NCBI GenBank assembly: GCA_011375275.1
Contig: DRLW01000562.1
Location: forward strand, 1 to 11,674
Source: Bacteroidota bacterium
GTDB lineage: Bacteria > Zhuqueibacterota > Zhuqueibacteria > Zhuqueibacterales > Geothermadaptataceae
Direction: 5' to 3'
Length of the DNA stretch: 11,674 bases
A program made the position numbers and the translations under genes. Below are positions 5,385 to 11,674 of this stretch, piece by piece. Positions within the stretch are counted from its first letter, which is position 1; each line of letters begins with the position of its first letter. The notes beneath the pieces were generated by a model. That model saw nothing but the letters and a program-made list of their open reading frames with translations. It made no database searches and had not been told where the DNA came from.

Positions 5385-7127
5385 GTGAAAAAACAAAACC
5401 AGAAAGACAGGCAGCAGCATGACCGCCGCCTGCTCGACTTGCAGAGTTTGTTCGAGCTCAGCAAAACGCTGAACAGCTCGCTGCAGCAGGATGTAATTCT
5501 CGATACATTGCTGTTCACTCCCATGGGCCGGATGATGATCGGCCGCGGGGCAGTGCTGCTGAACGAGGATGCGAAAACATGCCGCATCGCAGCAGCCAAG
5601 GGGCTGCCGCAGGGTGTCCGCGAGCATGCCTTGCTCATCGAAGAACGTTTCGACGCACCGGCTCCCATGCCGGCGGAAAGTGACAGCCCGGGGCTAACGT
5701 TCCTCTATCGCCACGGTCTGCGCCTGCTGTGCCCGATTCACAGCAATAAGCGGCAAATCGGTTACCTGGTCCTGGGTGAGAAAATCACCGGCGCGCCCTT
5801 CAGCCCGGACGAGCTGCAATACTTGGAAGCCCTGGCCAATCTGGCCTCATCCTCCCTGGAAAACAGCCGCATCCTCGCCGAGCTGCGCGATGTCAACCGC
5901 AGGCTCGATAAAAAAATTCAACAGCTCAATACACTTTTTGAGATAACCCGCGAGCTGAATTCCACACTGGACCGCGATAAGATCGCCACGACTTTATCCT
6001 ACGCTGTCATGGGCGAGATGATGATCAGGCAACTGGCGCTGGCTGTACGCGAAGATGAGGGGCGGGGCGAGCTGCTCACCAGCAAAGGTTTTGGCAGAAA
6101 CAGCGATTTTTCGTTCATCGATAGCGAAACCTTCTGGTGCCTGCTCGACGCCGCGCCACAGCCAACACCGGTCGAGTCCCTGGCTGATGACGCACTGCGC
6201 ACCACCCTGAGCAGCATGAAAGTCCGTCTGCTGGTTCCTTTGCTCAACCAGGAAAAAGTTCTCGCCTGCATGATCGTCGGCGACAGGCTTTCCGGCACGG
6301 CGTTCCACGATGATGACCTCGAGCTGCTGGCGACTCTGGGCAACAGCGCCCTGGTAGCTCTGGAGAACGCACGCCTGTTCCGCGAGACTCTGGAAAAGCA
6401 ACGCCTCGAAGAGGAGCTGGCAATTGCCCGCGATATTCAGCAGCGCCTGCTGCCGGCAGAGCCGCCGGATATCTCCGGTTTTGATTTTTCCGGTCTGAAT
6501 ATTCCGCACGCACAAGTCGGCGGCGATTATTACGACTTCATCCGCGTGAACGAGAAGGAGCTGGTGCTGACCATCGGCGATGTCTCCGGCAAAGGCGTGC
6601 CCGCCTCGTTGTTGATGGCCAATCTGCAGGCCAGTCTGCATGCCATGGTGCATGCAAAGTGGCCCCTGACCGAAACGGTCTTCCGCATCAATAACATCAT
6701 CCATGCCAACACCTCGATCGACAAGTTCATCACTTTTTTTCTCGCCTCGCTCAACGTGGAAACGCGCGAGCTGACCTACGTCAACGCCGGTCATAACCCA
6801 CCGATGCTGTTTCATAAGGACGGAAAAATGACAGAACTGCAAGAAGGTGGGCTGATTTTGGGTATGATGAGTGATGTTCCTTACGAACAGGGCACTATTC
6901 CTTTGCAAAATGGCGATTTATTGGTTTTATTTACGGACGGGGTAACCGAAGCGACCAATCCCGCTGGAGAGGAATTTACCGAGCAGGGCGTCATCGATGT
7001 CATTTTGCGCTCCGGAGTCAGCACGGCGCGGGAGGCGGTAGAGCGCCTGCGGGATGCGGTAATAGAGTTTTCCGGGGATGCCCCGCGTACGGATGATATC
7101 ACCATTCTGACGTTGCTGGTCACCTGA
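5385..7127 (+). CDS. Soluble tandem-GAF PP2C (SpoIIE/RsbU-type) serine phosphatase
   Basis: The 580-residue protein has no membrane segment and is expected in the cytoplasm. Two GAF-like sensor domains (about 18-165 and 180-330) look like an internal duplication: LFELSKTLNSSL (22-33) and LFEITRELNSTL (184-195) stand 162 residues apart, each followed by an MGxMMI motif. A helical linker (337-357, with IARDIQQRLLP) joins them to the PP2C domain. Its metal-binding residues are all present: GGDYYD (D381, D384), GDVSGKG (D399), TDG (D518) and TDD (D570, D571). The linker and catalytic domain are very like those of the 2218-4299 phosphatase. The GTG start at 5385 has a weak AGG five bases upstream. 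GAF domains bind small molecules in many families, but no ligand can be read from the sequence. The likely substrate is the STAS protein encoded two genes upstream. Confidence 0.92.
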   Translation: MKKQNQKDRQQHDRRLLDLQSLFELSKTLNSSLQQDVILDTLLFTPMGRMMIGRGAVLLNEDAKTCRIAAAKGLPQGVREHALLIEERFDAPAPMPAESDSPGLTFLYRHGLRLLCPIHSNKRQIGYLVLGEKITGAPFSPDELQYLEALANLASSSLENSRILAELRDVNRRLDKKIQQLNTLFEITRELNSTLDRDKIATTLSYAVMGEMMIRQLALAVREDEGRGELLTSKGFGRNSDFSFIDSETFWCLLDAAPQPTPVESLADDALRTTLSSMKVRLLVPLLNQEKVLACMIVGDRLSGTAFHDDDLELLATLGNSALVALENARLFRETLEKQRLEEELAIARDIQQRLLPAEPPDISGFDFSGLNIPHAQVGGDYYDFIRVNEKELVLTIGDVSGKGVPASLLMANLQASLHAMVHAKWPLTETVFRINNIIHANTSIDKFITFFLASLNVETRELTYVNAGHNPPMLFHKDGKMTELQEGGLILGMMSDVPYEQGTIPLQNGDLLVLFTDGVTEATNPAGEEFTEQGVIDVILRSGVSTAREAVERLRDAVIEFSGDAPRTDDITILTLLVT

Positions 7128-7214
7128 GGTAGTCGTGGCTGATGCGGCGAACTGCTTTCCCACGAGCACACAGGATGGGGCACGGAAGGAACAGGAGAAG
7201 GAAGCCCACAGTTT

Positions 7215-8360
7215 ATGGCGGAAATTTTAGTCGTCGATGACGAACAATCTATTCGCGTGCTGCTCTGCGCCATGCTGGAAAAGGACGGCCACAGCATCGA
7301 TACGGCAGCGGACGGGGTCGAAGCGATCGATCTGTTGCGCAAGAAAAATTACGATCTGATCATTACAGACCTGCACATGCGCCGTAAGACCGGCATCGAT
7401 GTGCTGCAGGCTGTCAAGCAGATGGATACCTTCACCGAAGTGGTCATCCTCACCGGCTATGGATCGATTTCCTCGGCTGTCGAGGCCATGCAGCTCGGTG
7501 CTTTTGTCTATCTGACCAAGCCGATCGATCTGCAGGAATTCCGCCTGAAAGTGCAGCAGGCGATAGAGCGACGTGTTTTGCGCAAGGAGAACGTCGAGCA
7601 GCGCAAAAAATTGCAGGAACACCGCGAGATGCTCGAGCGCGACTTGCAGCTTTCTGAGCAGGTGCAGCGCAGTATCATCCCCTCTCCGGTGAGCACGGAG
7701 CATTTTGAAGTCGCGCTCAGCTATATGCCGGCTATCGGTGTCGGCGGCGATTTTTCGGATGTCTATTACAACGATGCCGGCGATGTCTATCTCACCGTCG
7801 TCGATGTCACAGGCCATGGAATTGCCGCTGCGCTGCTGGTCAATCGCGTCTGTATGGAGATCCGCCGTCTCGTGCGCGAGCAGCTCGAACCTTCTTCCAT
7901 CCTCTACCAGCTCAATGATTTCATCGTCGATTCTTTCATGGGCACAGGCATGTTCCTGACCATGTTTTCCTGCGTGCTCAACTATAAAACCGGTTCGCTG
8001 CGCTATTCCGGCAGCGCCCACCCGCCGCTGATACTCTGGCGCAATGAGTCCAACCGTTTCGAAACCCTCGAAGCACAGAATATCATCATCGGATTTGACA
8101 AGCTGGAGCAGAACAGCTTTCAGCAGGATACCACCATCATCCGGCCGGGCGATAAACTGTTCCTCTATACCGACGGCGTGATCGAGATCGAAAATGCAGA
8201 AAACCGGCCGCTGGGCATCAATGGTTTTATCGACATGCTGCGTTCGGTGATCTTTCTCGAGACCAACGCGGTGCTGGAGAATGCGGTACAAAGCATCAAG
8301 CAGTACAGCCCGCACAGCCAGCGCGATGATATTTATCTCATCGTCATGAACCTGAAATAA
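7215..8360 (+). CDS. Response regulator with PP2C (SpoIIE/RsbU-type) serine phosphatase output
   Basis: The 381-residue protein joins an N-terminal receiver domain (1-120) to a PP2C phosphatase (about 160-381) through a charged, probably coiled-coil linker (about 117-155). The receiver has the acidic pair D8/D9, phosphoacceptor D52, T80 and K102, so it should be phosphorylated by a histidine kinase, none of which is encoded in the window. The phosphatase retains GGDFSD (D179, D182), DVTGHG (D197), TDG (D320) and RDD (D371, D372). It is more divergent than the other two phosphatases and lacks their LxxELxIAR linker pattern. AGGAGAAGGAAG (7193-7204) precedes the ATG at 7215. It would feed a two-component signal into the same antagonist, as RssB- or RsbU-like receiver phosphatases do elsewhere. 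Confidence 0.93.
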   Translation: MAEILVVDDEQSIRVLLCAMLEKDGHSIDTAADGVEAIDLLRKKNYDLIITDLHMRRKTGIDVLQAVKQMDTFTEVVILTGYGSISSAVEAMQLGAFVYLTKPIDLQEFRLKVQQAIERRVLRKENVEQRKKLQEHREMLERDLQLSEQVQRSIIPSPVSTEHFEVALSYMPAIGVGGDFSDVYYNDAGDVYLTVVDVTGHGIAAALLVNRVCMEIRRLVREQLEPSSILYQLNDFIVDSFMGTGMFLTMFSCVLNYKTGSLRYSGSAHPPLILWRNESNRFETLEAQNIIIGFDKLEQNSFQQDTTIIRPGDKLFLYTDGVIEIENAENRPLGINGFIDMLRSVIFLETNAVLENAVQSIKQYSPHSQRDDIYLIVMNLK

Positions 8361-8371
8361 AGGGAGAAGAG

Positions 8372-8845
8372 GTGAAACCGGTATCTTTACTCCTTGCCGG
8401 CTTTTTTCTGCTGATGTTTTCTGCCTGTGATCGCGGCACTCTTTCAGAAGCGGACAAACCGGGCCGCAAGGTCATCGCTACCCGTGAGGCGCCGGCTGCT
8501 GTCGGGCCGTATAGCCAGGGTATTCTCGCCGGCAATACACTCTATTGCGCCGGGCAACTTGCCATCGATCCTGCCAGCGGTACGCTCATTTCCGGCGGCA
8601 TCAAGGCACAAACCCGGCAGGTGATGAAAAATCTCGGTGCTGTGCTCGCAGCAGCGGGCATGAATTATGACGATGTAGTACGGACGACGGTGTATCTGGC
8701 CGATATCAGTGACTATAAGGAGATGAACGAGGCATACGCCGAGTTTTTCCCAACGATCCGGCCAGCGCGGGCGACCGTACAGGTAGGCAGGCTGCCGGCA
8801 GGTGCACTGCTGGAAGTCTCCTGTATTGCGGTCAAGCCGGAGTAA
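8372..8845 (+). CDS. RidA/YjgF-family protein with lipoprotein signal peptide
   Basis: The 157-residue protein is a complete RidA domain behind an export signal. GTG at 8372, directly after a purine-rich AGGGAGAAGAG, gives MKPVSLLLAGFFLLMFSAC, with a lipobox-like end and a candidate lipidated C19. The RidA part (about 32-155) has VGPYSQ, the YCAGQ strand and the PARATVQVGRLP segment. R133 and E148 have the 15-residue spacing of the R105/E120 pair of E. coli RidA, so 2-imino/enamine hydrolysis is possible. Most RidA proteins are cytosolic and remove reactive enamines made by PLP enzymes, so an exported lipid-anchored form is odd and its substrate is unknown. No internal in-frame start would give a cytosolic version. 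It follows the response-regulator phosphatase by 11 bp and is likely in the same transcript. Confidence 0.9.
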   Translation: MKPVSLLLAGFFLLMFSACDRGTLSEADKPGRKVIATREAPAAVGPYSQGILAGNTLYCAGQLAIDPASGTLISGGIKAQTRQVMKNLGAVLAAAGMNYDDVVRTTVYLADISDYKEMNEAYAEFFPTIRPARATVQVGRLPAGALLEVSCIAVKPE

Positions 8846-8899
8846 ACGTCTCAGACCATGCCTGCTCATGTGCGCAAGGGGAAAACGATGGGGTAATTT

Positions 8900-9697
8900 A
8901 TGACAGACAGTCCTGTTAAACTGGTTTCTCTGCTCACCGATTTCGGCGAGCAGGATGGCTATACCGGTGTGATGAAAGCCGTGATGCTGGGCATTGCGCC
9001 GGGGATGACGATCATCGATCTGACTCATGAAGTCAAGCCGCAGGATATTCACGGTGCGGCTTTTCTGTTACAACACCATATGCGTTTTTACCCGCCCGGC
9101 ACACTGCACGTGTGCGTGGTCGATCCCGGTGTCGGCAGTGACAGGCGGATTCTCGCCGTCGAGGCGCAGGGGCAGTTTTTCCTCGCCCCGGATAACGGCC
9201 TGCTCTCTTTTCTGCAGGAACTCGGCGAAACACGTATCCATGAAGTGAGCAATGAAAAGCTGCGCCTGGAGCAGGTCTCGATGACATTCCACGGCCGCGA
9301 TATTTTTGCGCCGGTTGCGGCTCACCTGTTCAATGGCGTACCGCTGGAAAAACTCGGCCCCCGGCTCAAAAAAATGACCCGCCTGCGGCTGCCGGCAGCG
9401 GAGATCGACAGGAAAAAGAAGAAAATTACCGGCAGCATCATCTACGTCGATCGCTTCGGTAACCTGATCACGAATATCAGCGCAGACATGTTGCCGGTAC
9501 CGGCTGAAAAAACACGCGTTACTTTCGGCCCGGTCGCGCTGGGCACTCCGAAGAGTCATTATGCAGCGAGTGAACCCGGTACCGTATCCGCTGTGTTCGG
9601 AAGCTTTGAAAAGCTGGAAATCGCTGTTGCCAACAGCTCGGCTGCACAGTATTTCCCCGATTATGCAACACGTTCTGTGGTCATCAACTGGTCCTAA
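8900..9697 (+). CDS. S-adenosylmethionine hydrolase (DUF62 / SAM hydroxide adenosyltransferase)
   Basis: The 265-residue cytosolic protein belongs to the family that includes fluorinase and chlorinase, whose common members use water to split S-adenosylmethionine into adenosine and methionine. Seen here are LTDFG (12-16), VVDPGVGSDRR (73-83), APDNGLLS and TFHGRD (129-134), then the C-terminal domain with YVDRFGNLITNI. D75, R82 and H131 match the Asp-Arg-His triad of the hydrolase members (D and R seven apart), which favours hydrolysis over halogenation. Length is normal for the family. The ATG at 8900 follows GGGG (8890-8893). It lies 54 bp after the RidA gene and 24 bp before the protease gene on the same strand. 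The physiological role of these hydrolases is poorly known. Confidence 0.93.
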   Translation: MTDSPVKLVSLLTDFGEQDGYTGVMKAVMLGIAPGMTIIDLTHEVKPQDIHGAAFLLQHHMRFYPPGTLHVCVVDPGVGSDRRILAVEAQGQFFLAPDNGLLSFLQELGETRIHEVSNEKLRLEQVSMTFHGRDIFAPVAAHLFNGVPLEKLGPRLKKMTRLRLPAAEIDRKKKKITGSIIYVDRFGNLITNISADMLPVPAEKTRVTFGPVALGTPKSHYAASEPGTVSAVFGSFEKLEIAVANSSAAQYFPDYATRSVVINWS

Positions 9698-9721
9698 TCG
9701 AGAAGTGAGAAAGAGAGTTTT

Positions 9722-10627
9722 ATGCCGGAGACGCAATACGGATATCACTATCAAACATATCACAACGGCAACACCCGGCCGGGATTATCGGCCTATCTGC
9801 AGTACCAGCTTTTCAAAAGAAAACGCTGGGTCAATTATGCCCTCTTTTTGATCACCTGGCTCACGACTTTTTTCACCGGTTTTGGCTTTCAGGGCAGCCT
9901 GCTCGACGGCTTCTGGTACAGCACGGGGATCATGTCCATCCTGCTCTCCCATGAAATGGGACATTATCTCATGTGCCGCCGTCACGGCGTGGCAGCGACA
10001 CTGCCCTTTTTTATTCCTTTCCCCTTCAGCCCGTTTGGCACCATGGGAGCGGTCATCAAGATGGACGGGCGCATCCCGGACCGGCGCGTACTTTTCGATA
10101 TCGGGGCAGCCGGGCCGATCGCCGGTATTTTCATCGCGCTGCCGGCTGCTTTTTTCGGGTTGAAAATGTCGCCGGTGTTTACCCTGGATCAGGTCAGCTC
10201 CGGCTACTGGGTGCTGGGTGATTCCCTGCTGTTCAAAGCGCTCGAGCTGCTGGCTGTCGGCCCTCTGGCTGAAGGCCAATCGACATTTCTGCATCCGCTT
10301 GCCTATGCCGGCTGGGCCGGGCTGTTCTTTACCGCCCTGAACCTGTTGCCCATCGGCCAGCTCGATGGCGGCCATGTGGTTTATGCCCTGTTTGGCGAAA
10401 AAAGCCGTTATCTTTTTGCGGTTTTTCTGGCTCTGTTCGCCCTTATCTGCATTTTCTTTTATCTGCCCTGGATGCTCTTCGTCGTCATCCTGTTATGGAT
10501 GGGCTACAAGCATCCGCCCACATTGAACCCCTACATCCAGCTCGATCGCAAACGCCGGATCATCGCGGTGCTGGTGCTGATCTTTTTCGTTCTCGCCTTT
10601 GTACCAGTTCCGTTTACTATCCAATGA
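9722..10627 (+). CDS. Site-2 protease family (M50) intramembrane metalloprotease
   Basis: The 301-residue multi-spanning membrane protein has the zinc motif HEMGH (77-81) in a hydrophobic helix and the second motif NLLPIGQLDGG (207-217), whose Asp (D215) is the third zinc ligand. No PDZ domain is visible between them. Instead there is a PFF-PFPFSPFGTMGA segment like that of compact EGY/cyanobacterial-type M50 proteins. Hydrophobic segments lie near 39-57, 68-90, 133-155, 195-210, 228-265 and 280-298. Site-2 proteases cut membrane-bound regulators such as anti-sigma factors or clear membrane peptides, but its substrate is not evident. The ATG at 9722 is preceded by a purine-rich AGAAAGAGAG. 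It is the last gene with the GC-rich codon use of the cluster. Confidence 0.92.
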   Translation: MPETQYGYHYQTYHNGNTRPGLSAYLQYQLFKRKRWVNYALFLITWLTTFFTGFGFQGSLLDGFWYSTGIMSILLSHEMGHYLMCRRHGVAATLPFFIPFPFSPFGTMGAVIKMDGRIPDRRVLFDIGAAGPIAGIFIALPAAFFGLKMSPVFTLDQVSSGYWVLGDSLLFKALELLAVGPLAEGQSTFLHPLAYAGWAGLFFTALNLLPIGQLDGGHVVYALFGEKSRYLFAVFLALFALICIFFYLPWMLFVVILLWMGYKHPPTLNPYIQLDRKRRIIAVLVLIFFVLAFVPVPFTIQ

Positions 10628-10747
10628 AGCCGGCCGGTAAGCTGTTTGAGTTCAGACCACAGTAGCTTGTAGGATGCATAGGTCTGCATGATTCACATTT
10701 TGGTATTCTACCTGGTAAGACTCTGCCAGTGAACCAGATTTTGACAT

Positions 10748-10755
10748 GGGAGGTG
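10748..10755 (+). promoter_or_regulatory. Ribosome binding site of the DUF4268-like gene
   Basis: GGGAGGTG stands four bases before the ATG at 10760 and fixes this start. The 132-bp gap before it shows no strong terminator or promoter. A weak ATGCA/TGCAT dyad (10674-10689) is present. Confidence 0.6.
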
Positions 10756-10759
10756 AATT

Positions 10760-11674
10760 ATGAAGATTGGTAAGCTCGATAAAGTAGAACTCAGAGAGCT
10801 TTGGAAAGGAGAAGCATCAGATTTTACACCCTGGTTAGCTAAGGATGAAAATATTAAGCAATTAGGGGATACTATCCAAATTGAATTGGAAGTTATCGAG
10901 CAAGAAAAAAATGTTGGCCCCTTTAAAGCAGACATACTTTGCAAAAATACGATTGATGATCATTATGTATTGATAGAAAATCAGCTCGAGAAAACTGATC
11001 ATACTCATTTAGGGCAGATTTTGACTTATGCTGCCGGCTTAGATGCTGTAACTATCATTTGGATCGCCAGACAATTTAGAGAAGAGCATCGGGCAACTAT
11101 AGATTGGCTCAACAGGATAACAGATGAACAGTTCAATTTCTTTGGAATCGAAATAGAAGCTTACAGGATTGGAGATAGCCCGCCCGCTCCTTTATTTCAG
11201 ATCGTGAGTAAACCTAATGAGTGGTCCCGGACGATAAAAAGTGCCGCATCAACACAAGAATTAACCAGTACGAAAGTTTTAAATCTTGAATACTGGACAG
11301 CAATGAAAAAGTATTTTGAGGATCAAGGCACTTTTTTACGACACACAAAGCCTTTACCGCAGCACTGGATTTATTTCGCACTTGGTAAGAGCCATTTCCG
11401 TTTGTCAGTAGTTTCCAGTGTGAGGGATAATTTTTTAAGGGTAGAATTTTTAATCACCACTGAAAACTCAAAAGAAGATTTCAGGCGACTCAAAGAAAAA
11501 TACGAACAGCAGTCATACGAGCAAATCAGTAAAGATTTAATTTGGGATGAAATCCCTGAAAAGAAAATGTCTTGGGTTTACTTGAAGAAAAAAGCAAATA
11601 TCAGTGATAAATCTGATTGGGATAACCAGCACCAATGGATAATGGAAACACTCGAACAGTTTGATAGATTTTTC
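10760..11674 (+). CDS. DUF4268-like protein with PD-(D/E)XK nuclease-like N-terminal region, 3' end outside window
   Basis: An open frame of 305 codons runs from the ATG at 10760 to the window edge without a stop, so the gene is truncated by the window, not broken. The opening KIGKLDKVELRELWKGEA and a later segment FKADI (55-59) followed by LIENQLEKTDH (71-81) and LGQILTYAAGLDA fit the family annotated as DUF4268, as I recall it. D58, E73 and Q75 look like the D...ExQ core of PD-(D/E)XK-fold nucleases, though activity is unproven. The middle and end (YWTAMKKYF, then the HWIYFALGKS segment) fit the C-terminal DUF4268 part. GC content is about 37-40%, far below the genes upstream, which points to recent acquisition. 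Such proteins often sit near defence or restriction genes, but the function is not established. Confidence 0.8.
   Translation, partial: MKIGKLDKVELRELWKGEASDFTPWLAKDENIKQLGDTIQIELEVIEQEKNVGPFKADILCKNTIDDHYVLIENQLEKTDHTHLGQILTYAAGLDAVTIIWIARQFREEHRATIDWLNRITDEQFNFFGIEIEAYRIGDSPPAPLFQIVSKPNEWSRTIKSAASTQELTSTKVLNLEYWTAMKKYFEDQGTFLRHTKPLPQHWIYFALGKSHFRLSVVSSVRDNFLRVEFLITTENSKEDFRRLKEKYEQQSYEQISKDLIWDEIPEKKMSWVYLKKKANISDKSDWDNQHQWIMETLEQFDRFF

Noticed and set aside
7227..8315. Antisense open frame (362 codons) opposite the response-regulator phosphatase
   Set aside because: The + strand protein has complete receiver and PP2C motifs, while the antisense product matches nothing recognisable.
8900..9697. 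Halogenase (fluorinase or chlorinase) instead of SAM hydrolase
   Set aside because: The Asp-Arg-His triad of the hydrolase subgroup appears intact, and nothing nearby suggests halogenated metabolite synthesis.
10741..10746. TTGACA as a -35 promoter element for the DUF4268-like gene
   Set aside because: It lies only 14 bases before the start codon and leaves no room for a -10 element and a leader.

Overview
The window holds ten protein-coding genes, all on the + strand, preceded by about 890 bp of repeat-rich sequence without a gene. Two proteins carry lipobox-type signal peptides, GTG is used often as a start codon, and the coding DNA is moderately GC-rich. This fits a Gram-negative (diderm) bacterium. 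The style of the genes resembles environmental lineages around the FCB superphylum, but that is an impression and no marker gene settles the taxonomy. No rRNA, tRNA, CRISPR array or transposase gene was recognised.

Layout. (1) 1-889: a 180-bp direct repeat (21-200 and 281-460, about 87% identical without gaps) with a truncated third head between the copies. It is rich in short GC hairpins with a CCGC-TCCT-GCGG-type core, and a degenerate copy of one hairpin lies just before the first gene. (2) 890-2152: a lipoprotein with a fibronectin-III-like domain and a beta-propeller. (3) 2218-8360: a partner-switching signalling cluster of a membrane/GAF PP2C (SpoIIE/RsbU-type) phosphatase, a STAS antagonist, an RsbW-like HATPase kinase, a double-GAF PP2C phosphatase and a response-regulator PP2C phosphatase. 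(4) 8372-9697: a RidA-fold protein with a lipoprotein signal peptide, then a DUF62-type S-adenosylmethionine hydrolase. (5) 9722-10627: a compact site-2 (M50) intramembrane protease. (6) 10760 to the window end: an AT-rich, 3'-truncated DUF4268-like gene with PD-(D/E)XK-like motifs, which looks like an accessory gene of different origin.

How the genes may work together. In the known RsbU/RsbV/RsbW scheme the kinase phosphorylates the STAS antagonist on serine and holds a client such as a sigma factor, while PP2C phosphatases dephosphorylate the antagonist, which then captures the kinase and frees the client. Here one antagonist and one kinase lie among three phosphatases with different inputs: membrane plus GAF, tandem GAF, and phosphorylation of a receiver domain. 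The inference is a three-input, one-output switch. No sigma factor or other obvious client lies in the window, so the output is unknown. The RidA lipoprotein starts 11 bp after the third phosphatase and is probably co-transcribed with the cluster. Links from the SAM hydrolase and the protease to the signalling module rest only on position and strand.
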